NCBI RefSeq assembly: GCF_900111005.1
Contig: NZ_FOFV01000029.1
Span: 17,594-81,593, forward strand
Length of the DNA stretch: 64,000 nucleotides
DNA from: Lentzea albida
GTDB lineage: Bacteria > Actinomycetota > Actinomycetes > Mycobacteriales > Pseudonocardiaceae
Reading direction: 5' to 3'
Below, in pieces: positions 42,976-51,587 of this stretch (its first letter is position 1; the number at the start of each line of letters is the position of its first letter). A program made the position numbers and the translations under genes. Below the pieces are notes generated by a model that was given only the letters and a program-made list of their open reading frames with translations, was not told where the DNA came from and made no database searches.

Positions 42976-44621
42976 CAGCCCTCCATCGGAATGCGGACGC
43001 CCTTGTCCGCGGCCACCGTCTTCGCCTCGTCGTACCCGGCGTCCACGTGCCGGATGACGCCCATGCCGGGGTCGTTCGTGAGCACGCGCTCGATCTTCTG
43101 CGCGGCCAGCTCGGTGCCGTCCGCGACCGTGACCTGACCGGCGTGGATCGAGCGGCCGATGCCGACGCCGCCACCGTGGTGGATCGACACCCAGGTCGCG
43201 CCCGAAGCCGTGTTGACCAGGGCGTTCAGCAACGGCCAGTCCGCGATCGCGTCGGAGCCGTCGGCCATCGCCTCGGTCTCGCGGTACGGGGAGGCCACCG
43301 AGCCGCAGTCGAGGTGATCACGGCCGATGACGATCGGCGCGGACAGCTCGCCCGACGCCACCATCTCGTTGAACTTGAGGCCCGCTAGGTGCCGTTCGCC
43401 GTAGCCGAGCCAGCAGATGCGGGCGGGCAGGCCCTGGAACTCGACGCGCTCGCCGGCCATCTTGATCCAGCGGTGCAGCTGCTCGTTCTCCGGGAAGAGC
43501 TCCAGGATCGCGGCGTCGGTCTTGGCGATGTCGGCGGGGTCGCCGGACAGCGCGGCCCAGCGGAACGGGCCCTTGCCCTCGCAGAACAGCGGGCGGATGT
43601 AGGCGGGCACGAAGCCGGGGAACGCGAACGCGCGGTCGTAGCCGCCGAGCTGCGCCTCACCGCGGATCGAGTTGCCGTAGTCGAACACCTCGGCGCCGCG
43701 GTCCAGGAACCCGACCATCGCCTCGACGTGCGCGGCCATCGACTGGCGGGCGCGCTCGGTGAACTCCTCCGGCTTCGCGGCCGCGTAGTCCTGCCACTCC
43801 TCCAGTGAAACGCCGACGGGCAGGTACGCCAACGGGTCGTGCGCCGACGTCTGGTCCGTGACGATGTCGACGGCGACCTCGCGGCGCAGCAGTTCGGGCA
43901 GGATCTCCGCCGCGTTGCCCACGACACCGACGGACACGGCCTCACCGGCGGTCTTGGCGGCCAGCACGCGCTCGATCGCGGAGTCCAGGTCCTCGGCGAT
44001 CTCGTCGAGGTAGCGGGTCTCCAGACGGCGCTGGGCGCGGTGCGGGTCGACCTCGATGCACAGCGCGACGCCCTCGTTCATCGTCACGGCGAGAGGCTGC
44101 GCACCGCCCATGCCCCCCAGTCCGGCCGTGACGGTCAACGTGCCCTTGAGGGTGCCGTTGAAGCGCTTGGTGGCGACGGCGGCGAACGTCTCGAAGGTGC
44201 CCTGCAGGATGCCCTGGGTGCCGATGTAGATCCACGACCCGGCGGTCATCTGCCCGTACATCGTGAGGCCCTCGGCCTCCAGGCGGCGGAACTCGGGCCA
44301 GTTCGCCCAGTCCGGCACCAGGTTCGAGTTCGCGATGAGCACTCGCGGCGCCCACTCGTGCGTGCGCATGACACCGACCGGGCGACCGGACTGCACGAGC
44401 AGCGTCTCGTCGGCCTCGAGGTTCTTCAGCTCGCGGGAGATGGCGTCGAACGACGGCCAGTCGCGCGCGGCCTTGCCCGTGCCGCCGTAGACGACCAGGT
44501 CCTCGGGGCGCTCGGCGACATCCGGGTCGAGGTTGTTGTGGAACATCCGCAACGCGGCCTCGGTCGACCACTGCTTCGCGGACAGCTCGGTTCCTCGATC
44601 GGCACGAACGGTGGTCATCAC
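42975..44621 (-). CDS. hutU: Urocanate hydratase
   Basis: HutU hydrates urocanate to imidazolonepropionate using tightly bound NAD+ as an electrophile. The 548-residue protein has family-typical length and motifs: LVVYGGTGKAARDWPSFDAI, the glycine-rich TVTAGLGGMGGAQPLAVT, DYGNSIRGEAQ, and the C-terminal WPLLNALVNTASGATWVSIHHGG. MMTTVR at the start gives two possible ATGs. It overlaps hutH by 4 nt upstream and the M20 gene by 1 nt downstream, so the operon is tightly coupled. Confidence 0.96.
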   Translation of the reverse strand: MMTTVRADRGTELSAKQWSTEAALRMFHNNLDPDVAERPEDLVVYGGTGKAARDWPSFDAISRELKNLEADETLLVQSGRPVGVMRTHEWAPRVLIANSNLVPDWANWPEFRRLEAEGLTMYGQMTAGSWIYIGTQGILQGTFETFAAVATKRFNGTLKGTLTVTAGLGGMGGAQPLAVTMNEGVALCIEVDPHRAQRRLETRYLDEIAEDLDSAIERVLAAKTAGEAVSVGVVGNAAEILPELLRREVAVDIVTDQTSAHDPLAYLPVGVSLEEWQDYAAAKPEEFTERARQSMAAHVEAMVGFLDRGAEVFDYGNSIRGEAQLGGYDRAFAFPGFVPAYIRPLFCEGKGPFRWAALSGDPADIAKTDAAILELFPENEQLHRWIKMAGERVEFQGLPARICWLGYGERHLAGLKFNEMVASGELSAPIVIGRDHLDCGSVASPYRETEAMADGSDAIADWPLLNALVNTASGATWVSIHHGGGVGIGRSIHAGQVTVADGTELAAQKIERVLTNDPGMGVIRHVDAGYDEAKTVAADKGVRIPMEG

Positions 44622-46123
44622 AGGGCTCCACTTCGGATGAGGGCCTCGGCGGCGGCGATCTCGGGCGCGAGGTGGCGGTCGGGGCCGGGCCCCTGGACGG
44701 TCTCGCGCAGCTTCGCCACGGCGGCGGCCGTCGCGGGGGCGGGCTTGAGGGGCGCACGCAGGTCGAGTGCCCGTGCGGCGGTGAGCAGTTCGATGGCCAG
44801 CACGGTCGTCAGACCGTCCACGGCCTTGCGCAGCTTGCGAGCAGCAGACCAGCCCATCGACACGTGGTCCTCCTGCATCGCGGAGGACGGGATGGAGTCG
44901 ACGGACGCCGGCACGGCCAGGCGCTTGAGCTCGGACACGATCGCGGCCTGCGTGTACTGGGCGATCATGTGGCCCGAGTCGACGCCGGGGTCGTCGGCGA
45001 GGAACGGCGGCAGCCCGTGCGAGCGCGAGACGTCGAGCATGCGGTCGGTGCGGCGCTCGGCGATCGAGGCCACGTCCGCGAGTGGGATGGCCAGGAAGTC
45101 GAGCGCGTACGCCACGGGCGCGCCGTGGAAGTTGCCGTTGGACTCGACCCGTCCGTCCGCCAGCACGACGGGGTTGTCGATCACGGACGCCAGCTCGCGG
45201 TCGGCCACCGTCGCCGCGTACGCCACGGTGTCGCGGGCCGCGCCGTGCACCTGCGGTGAGCAGCGCAGCGAGTACGCGTCCTGCACGCGCGTGCAGTCGG
45301 GGCCGCGGTGCGAGGCGACGATCTCGGAGTCCCGCAGGAACGCGAGCATCCGGGCGGCACTGAGGTTCTGGCCGGGGTGCGGGCGCAGCGCGTGCAGTTC
45401 GGGCTCGAACACCCGGTCGGTGCCGAGCAGCGCCTCGACGCTCATCGCGGCGGTGAGGTCGGCGATGTCCAGCAGCCTGGTCAGGTCGGCGATCGCCAGC
45501 GACAGCATGCCGAGCATGCCGTCGGTGCCGTTGATCAGCGCGAGGCCTTCCTTCTCGGCCAGCTGCACCGGTTCGATGCCGGCGGCTTCGAGGGCTGCCG
45601 CGGCGGTGACGAGTTCGCCGTCCGCGTTGCGGACCATGCCCTCGCCCATCAGCGCGAGCGCGTTGGCGGACAGCGGCGCGAGGTCACCGGAACAGCCCAG
45701 CGACCCGAACTCGTGCACGATCGGCGTGATGCCCGCGTTCAGCATCCCGGCCATCGCGTCCACAGTGGACAGGCGAACGCCGGTGTGGCCGGTGGCGAGC
45801 GTGCGCAGGCGCAGCAGCATCAGCGCCCGCACGACCTCGCGTTCGACCTCGGGCCCGGAACCGGCGGCGTGCGAGCGGATCAGCGACCGCTGCAGCTGGG
45901 CACGGCGGTCCGGCGGGATGTGCCGGACGGCGAGCGCGCCGAACCCGGTCGAGACGCCGTAGGTGGGGCGTTCGGCCGTGGCGAGCTGTTCGATGTGGCC
46001 ACGGGCGGTGGTGACCGCCTCACGGGCCGCCGCGGTGATCTCCACCGGGGCGCCGTCGCGGGCGACGGCATGAACGTCCTCGAGGGTCAGAGGCTTCGGA
46101 CCCAGCTCCACCGGTTGTCGCAT
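44618..46123 (-). CDS. hutH: Histidine ammonia-lyase
   Basis: HutH removes ammonia from L-histidine to give urocanate. The 501-residue protein has TYGVSTGFGALAVRHIPPDR, the MIO-forming segment HEFGSLGCSGDLAPLSANAL, PEGLALINGTDGMLG-like EGLALINGT, and QDAYSLRCSPQVHGAARDT. The MIO triad reads Cys-Ser-Gly instead of the usual Ala-Ser-Gly, a variant I associate with actinomycete enzymes. It is the first gene of the hut operon. Two palindromes stand directly upstream, probably within the promoter. Confidence 0.96.
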   Translation of the reverse strand: MRQPVELGPKPLTLEDVHAVARDGAPVEITAAAREAVTTARGHIEQLATAERPTYGVSTGFGALAVRHIPPDRRAQLQRSLIRSHAAGSGPEVEREVVRALMLLRLRTLATGHTGVRLSTVDAMAGMLNAGITPIVHEFGSLGCSGDLAPLSANALALMGEGMVRNADGELVTAAAALEAAGIEPVQLAEKEGLALINGTDGMLGMLSLAIADLTRLLDIADLTAAMSVEALLGTDRVFEPELHALRPHPGQNLSAARMLAFLRDSEIVASHRGPDCTRVQDAYSLRCSPQVHGAARDTVAYAATVADRELASVIDNPVVLADGRVESNGNFHGAPVAYALDFLAIPLADVASIAERRTDRMLDVSRSHGLPPFLADDPGVDSGHMIAQYTQAAIVSELKRLAVPASVDSIPSSAMQEDHVSMGWSAARKLRKAVDGLTTVLAIELLTAARALDLRAPLKPAPATAAAVAKLRETVQGPGPDRHLAPEIAAAEALIRSGAL

Positions 46124-46135
46124 GCAGACATCAGA

Positions 46136-46193
46136 CCGCTCCGGGGCCGCCTCAGCGACCCCGGAGCGGGTGATGGTGTCTGGAATGCCAGAC
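46136..46193. promoter_or_regulatory. Two palindromes upstream of hutH
   Basis: CCGCTCCGGGG (46136-46146) pairs with CCCCGGAGCGG (46159-46169). GTCTGG-AATG-CCAGAC (46178-46193) is a perfect short dyad. The first begins 13 nt before the hutH start on the reverse strand and could form a leader hairpin; the second is a candidate operator for the hut regulator. Confidence 0.45.
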
Positions 46194-46302
46194 GGACCAG
46201 TGGTGTGGCGCAGAAGGTTGCCGGGGGAATTCGCGGTCAGACGGGTGCCACGAGGCGCCCTGCTGAGCGTGGATCACCTCGCCGGCCTTCTGGGACACAC
46301 CA

Positions 46303-47214
46303 CTAGATGCCCTTGCCGATCCAGCCGGTGTCCGGCCGGTCGACGATCTCGACCTTGTTCACCAGCTCGACCAGTTCGTCGGACCAGGCGCTGGCCGTCG
46401 CCGAGATCCACAGGCCGCCGTCCTGGACCGCCACGGTGTTGCCGTTGCGCACGCCCTGCTTGCCGCGCACGGTCACCGGCTCGTTCGGCGCGGGCAGCTC
46501 CGGCTTGGCCGTCGCCACCTGCACGGACACCGCGTTCCAGGCCAGCGACGAGTGCCAGCTGTCCGGCGCGGTGCCGCGCACGAGCTCGGCGTACCTGCCT
46601 TCGAGCTCGAACGGCGGCGTGTGCGTGATCTTGGCGTCGGCTCGCACCGACTCGGCCACGCGCAGGGCGACCTCCCGTGCGTCGGCCACCCCGTTCACGG
46701 ACACGTCCAGGACGTCCTGCGCCTTCCAGACGACGCTGGCGGCGTCTCCCCTCACCTGGACCCACGCCTCCAGGCCGCGGACTCGGGCCGGGTCCCACCC
46801 GCGCACGTCCGGCATCTCGCCGTGCGCCCTGATCACGACACTCGGATTGCTGTACGGCGTGGCGCCCGCGGGACCCCACACCCTGGTGGGCGCCATGTTC
46901 GTGGCGCGGAGGCTCTCGACGAACCCGTCCGGCAGCCAGTGCGGTGCGTACTTGAACGGCACGCCCTTGCCGTCGCCCTGGACGAGCGCCGCGGCGGCGT
47001 CGTTCGGGTTCGGCGGCGCGTACCTGTTGCTGGCGACGACGCCCGCGAAGATCAGGACGACCACCGCGGCCATGCCGGCCGTGGCGATGAGGAAGACGTT
47101 GTTCCGCTGCCGCTTGCGCTTGCGCTTCAGCGCGTTCAGCGTCGGTCCCGGGTGAGGAGTGCGTTCGGCCAGCAGGCCGAGTGCCTCCTTGATCCGCTGT
47201 TCGGTGTCGTTCAC
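46303..47214 (-). CDS. Membrane protein, probable partner of the ECF sigma factor
   Basis: The 303-residue protein has a short cytoplasmic N-terminus (NDTEQRIKEALGLLAERTPH), a basic stop-transfer stretch (LKRKRKRQRNN), one membrane helix near residues 40-60 (FLIATAGMAAVVVLIFAGVV) and a ~240-residue extracytoplasmic domain with no recognised family. There is no zinc-binding anti-sigma motif. The GTG start overlaps the sigma-factor stop (GTGA). Genes in this position after SigE-family sigma factors often encode anti-sigma or sensor proteins, and that role is inferred. Confidence 0.75.
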   Translation of the reverse strand: MNDTEQRIKEALGLLAERTPHPGPTLNALKRKRKRQRNNVFLIATAGMAAVVVLIFAGVVASNRYAPPNPNDAAAALVQGDGKGVPFKYAPHWLPDGFVESLRATNMAPTRVWGPAGATPYSNPSVVIRAHGEMPDVRGWDPARVRGLEAWVQVRGDAASVVWKAQDVLDVSVNGVADAREVALRVAESVRADAKITHTPPFELEGRYAELVRGTAPDSWHSSLAWNAVSVQVATAKPELPAPNEPVTVRGKQGVRNGNTVAVQDGGLWISATASAWSDELVELVNKVEIVDRPDTGWIGKGI

Positions 47215-47738
47215 GACAGGCCCTCCCCGAGCCGGGACCCGACACCAGCGGGTTCCAGCGTGTGTTCCATGCGGAGTGTGGCCAGCGCACGTGAGATGTG
47301 GCTGCGCACGGTTCCCTCGGCACAACCGAGCATCTGTGCGATCTCCGAGTCGTCGTAGTTCTCGTAGTAGCGGAGCACGACGGCCGCCCGCTGTTTGCGG
47401 GGCAGCTTCGCGATCCGCTGCAACATGGCTTCCCGCTCGTCGTAGTGGTGCGTCTTGTCCGCGACGGGCGGGGTGACGGACTCCAGGGTCGTCATGCACA
47501 GCGCGACGTCCTTGGCGGCCCTGCGTCTGCGCCACGAGAGGTACTCGTTGGTCACCATGCGCTTGACGTAGGCGTGAGGGAGGTCGACTGAACCGATGCG
47601 GTCCCACTTCTGCTGCGCGCGCAGCAGCACTTCCTGGACCACGTCCTGGGCCAGGTGCGGGTCGCACGTGAGCACGGTGGCATAGCGCAGCAACGGGGTC
47701 ACCTGTTCTGCCACGAAGTCATCGAAACTCGGTGTCAA
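47211..47738 (-). CDS. SigE-family ECF RNA polymerase sigma factor
   Basis: The 175-residue protein has region 2 (LLRYATVLTCDPHLAQDVVQEVLLRAQ, with YVKRMVTNEYLSWRRRR) and region 4 (LPRKQRAAVVLRYYENYDDS, then MLGCAEGTVRSHISRALATL). The short SigE-type arrangement without region 1 or 3 is typical of actinomycetes. It overlaps the membrane-protein gene by 4 nt, so it is probably released in response to a signal that protein senses. Its regulon cannot be predicted. It is divergent from an IclR gene. Confidence 0.92.
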   Translation of the reverse strand: MTPSFDDFVAEQVTPLLRYATVLTCDPHLAQDVVQEVLLRAQQKWDRIGSVDLPHAYVKRMVTNEYLSWRRRRAAKDVALCMTTLESVTPPVADKTHHYDEREAMLQRIAKLPRKQRAAVVLRYYENYDDSEIAQMLGCAEGTVRSHISRALATLRMEHTLEPAGVGSRLGEGLS

Positions 47739-47851
47739 TCCCGACCCCCTTCAAAACCGTCACACCCCTATGACGCAGCTCGAGGCTGTTCTGTTGAGTG
47801 TGCCCTGATGTCGTAACGGCGTGGGCTGGATCACATGGGAAAATCACGGTC

Positions 47852-48637
47852 GTGGGCAGCAGCAGTGACGTTCCCGCGCTGCGTCGAGGGCTCGCGGTCC
47901 TGCGGCTGCTGGCGGGCAGGCCTGGACCGGTCTCCGCGGCGTCGGTGGCGCGCGAGCTGAACCTGCCCAGGTCAACGACCTACCACCTGCTCTCGGAACT
48001 GACCGAGGCGGGCTTCGCGACGCACTTCCCGGAGGAGAAGCGCTACGGCCTGGGCGTCGCCGCGTTCGAACTCGGCTCCGCCTACCTGCGGCACGACCCG
48101 CTGGAACGGCTGGCCCGCCCGTTGCTGCGCAAGCTCGCCGACCGGATGGAGAAGGTCGCGCACCTGGGCGTCCTGCACGGCCCCGAGGCCCTGTACCTCG
48201 TGCGCGAGCAACCGAGGCAGCCGCAGTCGATCGTGTCCGACGTCGGCGTCCGCCTGCCGGCCCACCTGACCGCCTCCGGCCGCGCGATGCTGGCCCACCT
48301 GCCTCCGGCGCAGGTCAGGGCCCTGCTGCCGTCGGTGGCCTCGTTCGTCGACCGCACCGGCCGCGGCCCGCACAACCTGCCGGCGCTGCGCCGCCTGCTG
48401 ACCCTCGAACGCCGCCAGGGCTGGTCGGTCGAGGACGGGTTCGTGACGGCGGGGTTCGCCTCGGTGGCGGCACCGGTGTTCGACCACGGCGAGCGGCCGA
48501 TCGCGGCGATCACGCTGACGTTCCGGCACCTGTGCGACACCCCGTGCGGCGCTTCGTGGCCCGAGCTGGCCAAGGAGGTCCGCAAAGCGGCCGAGGAACT
48601 CACCGTCCGGATCGGTGGTCACGCCGCTCCAGGTTAG
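47852..48637 (+). CDS. IclR-family transcriptional regulator
   Basis: The 261-residue protein has an N-terminal winged HTH (ALRRGLAVLRLLAGRPGPVS, then ARELNLPRSTTYHLLSELTEAG) and the IclR effector domain (RKLADRMEKVAHLGVLHGPE, LPAHLTASGRAMLAHLPPAQ, ASVAAPVFDHGERPIAAITLT). The start was taken at GTG 47852 just before the conserved HTH; a longer frame exists from 47798. Such regulators often control catabolic genes. The nearby hut operon, two transcription units away, is a reasonable but unproven target. Confidence 0.9.
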   Translation: MGSSSDVPALRRGLAVLRLLAGRPGPVSAASVARELNLPRSTTYHLLSELTEAGFATHFPEEKRYGLGVAAFELGSAYLRHDPLERLARPLLRKLADRMEKVAHLGVLHGPEALYLVREQPRQPQSIVSDVGVRLPAHLTASGRAMLAHLPPAQVRALLPSVASFVDRTGRGPHNLPALRRLLTLERRQGWSVEDGFVTAGFASVAAPVFDHGERPIAAITLTFRHLCDTPCGASWPELAKEVRKAAEELTVRIGGHAAPG

Positions 48638-48644
48638 TGTCCAT

Positions 48645-48663
48645 GTACATAGTAGCCATGTAC
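48645..48663. promoter_or_regulatory. Palindromic operator before MarR gene
   Basis: GTACAT (48645-48650) and ATGTAC (48658-48663) form a perfect dyad with a 7-bp spacer. The right arm overlaps TACCGT (48661-48666), a -10 box 7 nt before the MarR ATG, so binding would block transcription. This is probably autoregulation. Confidence 0.6.
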
Positions 48664-48673
48664 CGTATCTGCC

Positions 48674-49096
48674 ATGAGCAGTGCGGAACCGACGCCTGGG
48701 CACCTCGTGTGGCGTCTGGCGATGAAGTGGCGAACGGCCGTCGACCGTGCGTTGGGCCCTCTCGGGCTAACGCACGCGCAGTACGTCGTGCTCTCGTCGT
48801 TGGTCGCCCTCGACCGGCCTTCCCAACGCGAACTGGCCGACCACACCGGCCTTGAACCGCTGTACGTCTCGAAGCTGGCGCGCTCCCTGGAGGCCGCGGG
48901 CTTCATCACGCGCACACGGGACACGGTCGACACACGGACCATGCGGCTCCTTCTGACCCCGCACGGTCGTTCGACGGTCGAGCCCGCCATGGCCGTGGTC
49001 CGCGCGCTGCTGGACCGCCTGTTGGAGCCGCTGGGCGACCGCACGTCCGCCTTCTCCGACGAACTCCGTGAACTGCTCGCCGTCCCCCTCGACTAG
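48674..49096 (+). CDS. MarR-family transcriptional regulator
   Basis: The 140-residue protein has the MarR winged helix: LGLTHAQYVVLSSLVALDRP, QRELADHTGLEPLYVSKLARSLEAAGFI and the wing TRDTVDTRTMRLLLTPHG. Helices at both ends should form the dimer. It is apparently leaderless and preceded by a perfect GTACAT dyad. The following hydrolase gene begins 10 nt after the stop, so the pair is one operon, and the hydrolase substrate or a related phenolic or halogenated compound may be the inducer. Confidence 0.9.
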   Translation: MSSAEPTPGHLVWRLAMKWRTAVDRALGPLGLTHAQYVVLSSLVALDRPSQRELADHTGLEPLYVSKLARSLEAAGFITRTRDTVDTRTMRLLLTPHGRSTVEPAMAVVRALLDRLLEPLGDRTSAFSDELRELLAVPLD

Positions 49097-49106
49097 GGAG
49101 CCTCCG

Positions 49107-49949
49107 ATGGCAGTCGTCCCCGTCCTCGACTCGACCCTGCACCACCTGGAGCACGGCAGCGCGCCGTTCGTGTTCCTGCACGGCAACCCGGCCTCCTCGC
49201 ACATCTGGCGCAACGTGCTGCCCGAGCTCGGTGGTCTCGCGCCCGACCTCATCGGCATGGGCAGATCGGGCAAGCCGGCCATCGGCTACTCGTTCGACGA
49301 CCACTCCCGCTACCTCGACGCGTGGTTCGACGCCCTGGAACTGGACCGCGTCGTCCTGGTCGGCCACGACTGGGGCGCCGCGCTGGCGTTCGACTGGGCG
49401 GCCCGGCACCCGTCGCGCGTGGCGGGCCTCGCCTTCTTCGAGGCAATGCTGAAGCCGTTGCGCGGTGACGAACTCGCACCGGCTGCCCGCGAACGGACGC
49501 GTCGGCTCCGCACCCCCGGCTTGGCCGAGGAACTGGTGCTGGACCAGGACACGTTGGTGCGTCAGGCGTTCACCGGCGGTGTGCTGACTCCGGTCTCGGA
49601 TGCGGACATGGCCGCGTACCTGGAGCCTTATCCCGACCGCGAGAGCCGCCGCCCGTTGCTGGCTTGGGTGCAGCAGCTCCCGGTCGACGGCGAACCGCCC
49701 GCCCTGGTGCCCCGCATGGAGGCGTACGGCGAGTGGCTCGCGGCCTCGCCCGTGCCGAAGCTGCTGCTGACCTTCGAGGGCTCTCCGACGTTGGCCATCA
49801 CCCCTGAGCTGGCCGGGTGGTGCAGGGAGAACATCGCCTCGCTGGACGTCGTGGCGGTGGGCGAGGCCGGCCACCACGCGCCGGAGGACAAGCCGAAGGA
49901 GATCGCGGCGGCGATCGCCGACTGGGCGAACCGGCACGGGCTCGCGTGA
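49107..49949 (+). CDS. Haloalkane dehalogenase-like alpha/beta hydrolase
   Basis: The 280-residue protein has the haloalkane-dehalogenase layout. FVFLHGNPASSHIWRNVLP carries the oxyanion/halide Asn, VLVGHDWGAALAFDWAARHP carries the nucleophilic Asp followed by a halide-binding Trp, and EAGHHAPEDKPKEIA carries the catalytic His. Asp rather than Ser as nucleophile and the HHAPEDKP end favour dehalogenase over esterase or epoxide hydrolase. A cap domain lies at about residues 130-210. AGGGAG lies upstream of the ATG. It is coexpressed with a MarR regulator. Confidence 0.85.
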   Translation: MAVVPVLDSTLHHLEHGSAPFVFLHGNPASSHIWRNVLPELGGLAPDLIGMGRSGKPAIGYSFDDHSRYLDAWFDALELDRVVLVGHDWGAALAFDWAARHPSRVAGLAFFEAMLKPLRGDELAPAARERTRRLRTPGLAEELVLDQDTLVRQAFTGGVLTPVSDADMAAYLEPYPDRESRRPLLAWVQQLPVDGEPPALVPRMEAYGEWLAASPVPKLLLTFEGSPTLAITPELAGWCRENIASLDVVAVGEAGHHAPEDKPKEIAAAIADWANRHGLA

Positions 49950-49970
49950 ACGACCCGCCCTGGAACGCAC

Positions 49971-50004
49971 GGCGGGGCGGACACCGTTCGGTGTCCGCCC
50001 CGCC
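49971..50004. terminator. 15-bp perfect hairpin between convergent genes
   Basis: GGCGGGGCGGACACC (49971-49985), loop GTTC, GGTGTCCGCCCCGCC (49990-50004). It is placed to end both the hydrolase and the osmolyte transporter transcripts. Confidence 0.8.
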
Positions 50005-50021
50005 GTTGGTTCAGCTCCGGG

Positions 50022-50921
50022 TCAGATGCCCGCGGAGGCCAGCCACTCCTTGGCGACCTTCTCCGGCTCCGGCTTGTCCGGCGACGACAGCTTCTCGTTC
50101 AGCTCCAGCAGCGTCTTCGTGTCGAGCTTCTTCGAGATGGCGTTGAGGGTGTCGCGGACCTGCTGCGACGCCTTCTTCTCGTTGATGAGCGGCAACACGT
50201 TCTGGGCGGCGAAGACGTTCTTCGGGTCCTCGAGCACCACGAACTCGTTGGCTTTGATGGCCGCGTCCGTCGTGAAGAGGTCCGCCGCCTGGACGGTGTT
50301 GTCCTTCAGGCCGGCGACGGTCAGCGGGCCGCCGACGTCGAGGGCCTTGAACTCCTTGAACTCGCAGTTGTACTTCGCCTTGAGGCCCGGCAGGCCGTCG
50401 GGGCGGTTCTGGAACTCCGGCGGGCCGCCGAAGGAGAGGTCCTTGCAGTACGGCACGAGGTCGTCGATGGACTTCAGGCTGTACTGGGCCGCGATCTGCT
50501 TCGTGACGACGACCGCGTCCTTGTCCTCGGCGGCCGACTTGTCGAGCACGATGAGGCCCTTGGGCAGCGCCTTCTGCAGCGCGGCGTAGACCTCGTCGGC
50601 GCCGACCTCGGGGGCTTCCTTGTTGACGTGCTTGAGGAGCACGCCGGTGTACTCGGGGATCAGGTCGATCGAGCCGTCCTGCACACCCTTGAAGTACAGC
50701 TCGCGGTTGCCGATGTTCGGCTTCTTCGAGACCTTGACGCCCTTGGCGGACAACGCTTCCGCGTAGATCTCCGAGAGCAGGCGCGACTCGGGGAAGTTCG
50801 CGGAGCCCACGACGATGGTGTCCGTCGGGGCCGGCTCGTTCTTCCCGTCTCCGGTCAGCGGATCGCCACCGCACGCCGACAGAAGCATGACCGCAGCGAC
50901 GGCTGTCGCGATGCGCTTCAT
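50022..50921 (-). CDS. Osmoprotectant ABC transporter substrate-binding lipoprotein
   Basis: The 299-residue protein has a lipoprotein signal (MKRIATAVAAVMLLSACGG, lipobox LSAC) and the OpuAC/ProX-type fold with IVVGSANFPESRLLSEIYAE and LIPEYTGVLLKHVN. It binds glycine betaine, choline or a related quaternary amine outside the membrane and hands it to the permeases. It is the last gene of a four-gene operon, overlapping the preceding permease by 4 nt. The exact ligand is not predictable. Confidence 0.9.
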   Translation of the reverse strand: MKRIATAVAAVMLLSACGGDPLTGDGKNEPAPTDTIVVGSANFPESRLLSEIYAEALSAKGVKVSKKPNIGNRELYFKGVQDGSIDLIPEYTGVLLKHVNKEAPEVGADEVYAALQKALPKGLIVLDKSAAEDKDAVVVTKQIAAQYSLKSIDDLVPYCKDLSFGGPPEFQNRPDGLPGLKAKYNCEFKEFKALDVGGPLTVAGLKDNTVQAADLFTTDAAIKANEFVVLEDPKNVFAAQNVLPLINEKKASQQVRDTLNAISKKLDTKTLLELNEKLSSPDKPEPEKVAKEWLASAGI

Positions 50922-51583
50922 CTCTTTCCTCCGGTTCCCACTGGACGCAGCCCTGGCGAGACCGTCAGCCGTTGCAGGCCGGCGAACCCCAGGTCGACGA
51001 GAACGGCGAGCAGTGCCACGAGCACCGCGCCGGCGAGCATCTGTCCGAAATCCTGCAGGGCGAGGCCGTCGAAGACGAGCCTGCCGAGACCACCGGCGCC
51101 CGTGTAGGCGGCGATGGTGGCGGTCGCGACCACTTGCAGTGCGGCGCCGCGGAAACCGCCGTAGATCAACGGGAGCGCGTTCGGGATCTCCACCTGGAGC
51201 AGCACTCCCGACTCGCGCATGCCGACGCCCCTCGCGGCGTCGACGGTCACGGGGTCCACGGCGCGGACGCCCGCGTACGTGCCCGCCATGATCGGCGGGA
51301 TCGCCAGCAGCACCAGCGCGACGTAGACCGGGAAGTCGCCGAGACCCGCCCACAGCACCACGAGGATCAGCACCGCCGTGGTGGGCAGCGCCCTCAGGGC
51401 GTTGGAGAGCCCGACGATCACGAAGCCGCCCTTGCCGGTGTGCCCGACGAACGCGCCCAGCGGGATCGCGATCAGCGCGGCGATCAGCAGGGTCAGCAGG
51501 GTGTAGCCGAGGTGTTCCAGCAGCCGCACCGGGATCCCGGTCGTGCCGGACCAGTGCGCGGGGTCGAACAACCAGCCGAACAT
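50918..51583 (-). CDS. Osmoprotectant ABC transporter permease
   Basis: The 221-residue BPD-type permease has about five helices and the EAA-like loop TVDAARGVGMRESGVLLQVEIP that contacts the ATPase. It opens FGWLFDPAHWSGTTGIPVRL. It pairs with the second permease gene just upstream (4-nt gap), giving the heterodimeric OpuCB/OpuCD-type channel. Confidence 0.9.
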   Translation of the reverse strand: MFGWLFDPAHWSGTTGIPVRLLEHLGYTLLTLLIAALIAIPLGAFVGHTGKGGFVIVGLSNALRALPTTAVLILVVLWAGLGDFPVYVALVLLAIPPIMAGTYAGVRAVDPVTVDAARGVGMRESGVLLQVEIPNALPLIYGGFRGAALQVVATATIAAYTGAGGLGRLVFDGLALQDFGQMLAGAVLVALLAVLVDLGFAGLQRLTVSPGLRPVGTGGKR

Positions 51584-51587
51584 CAGC

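Noticed and set aside
46122..46628. A forward ORF upstream of and antisense to the sigma-partner gene
   Set aside because: It is mostly Arg/Pro/Ala shadow of the reverse-strand gene, with no ribosome-binding site.
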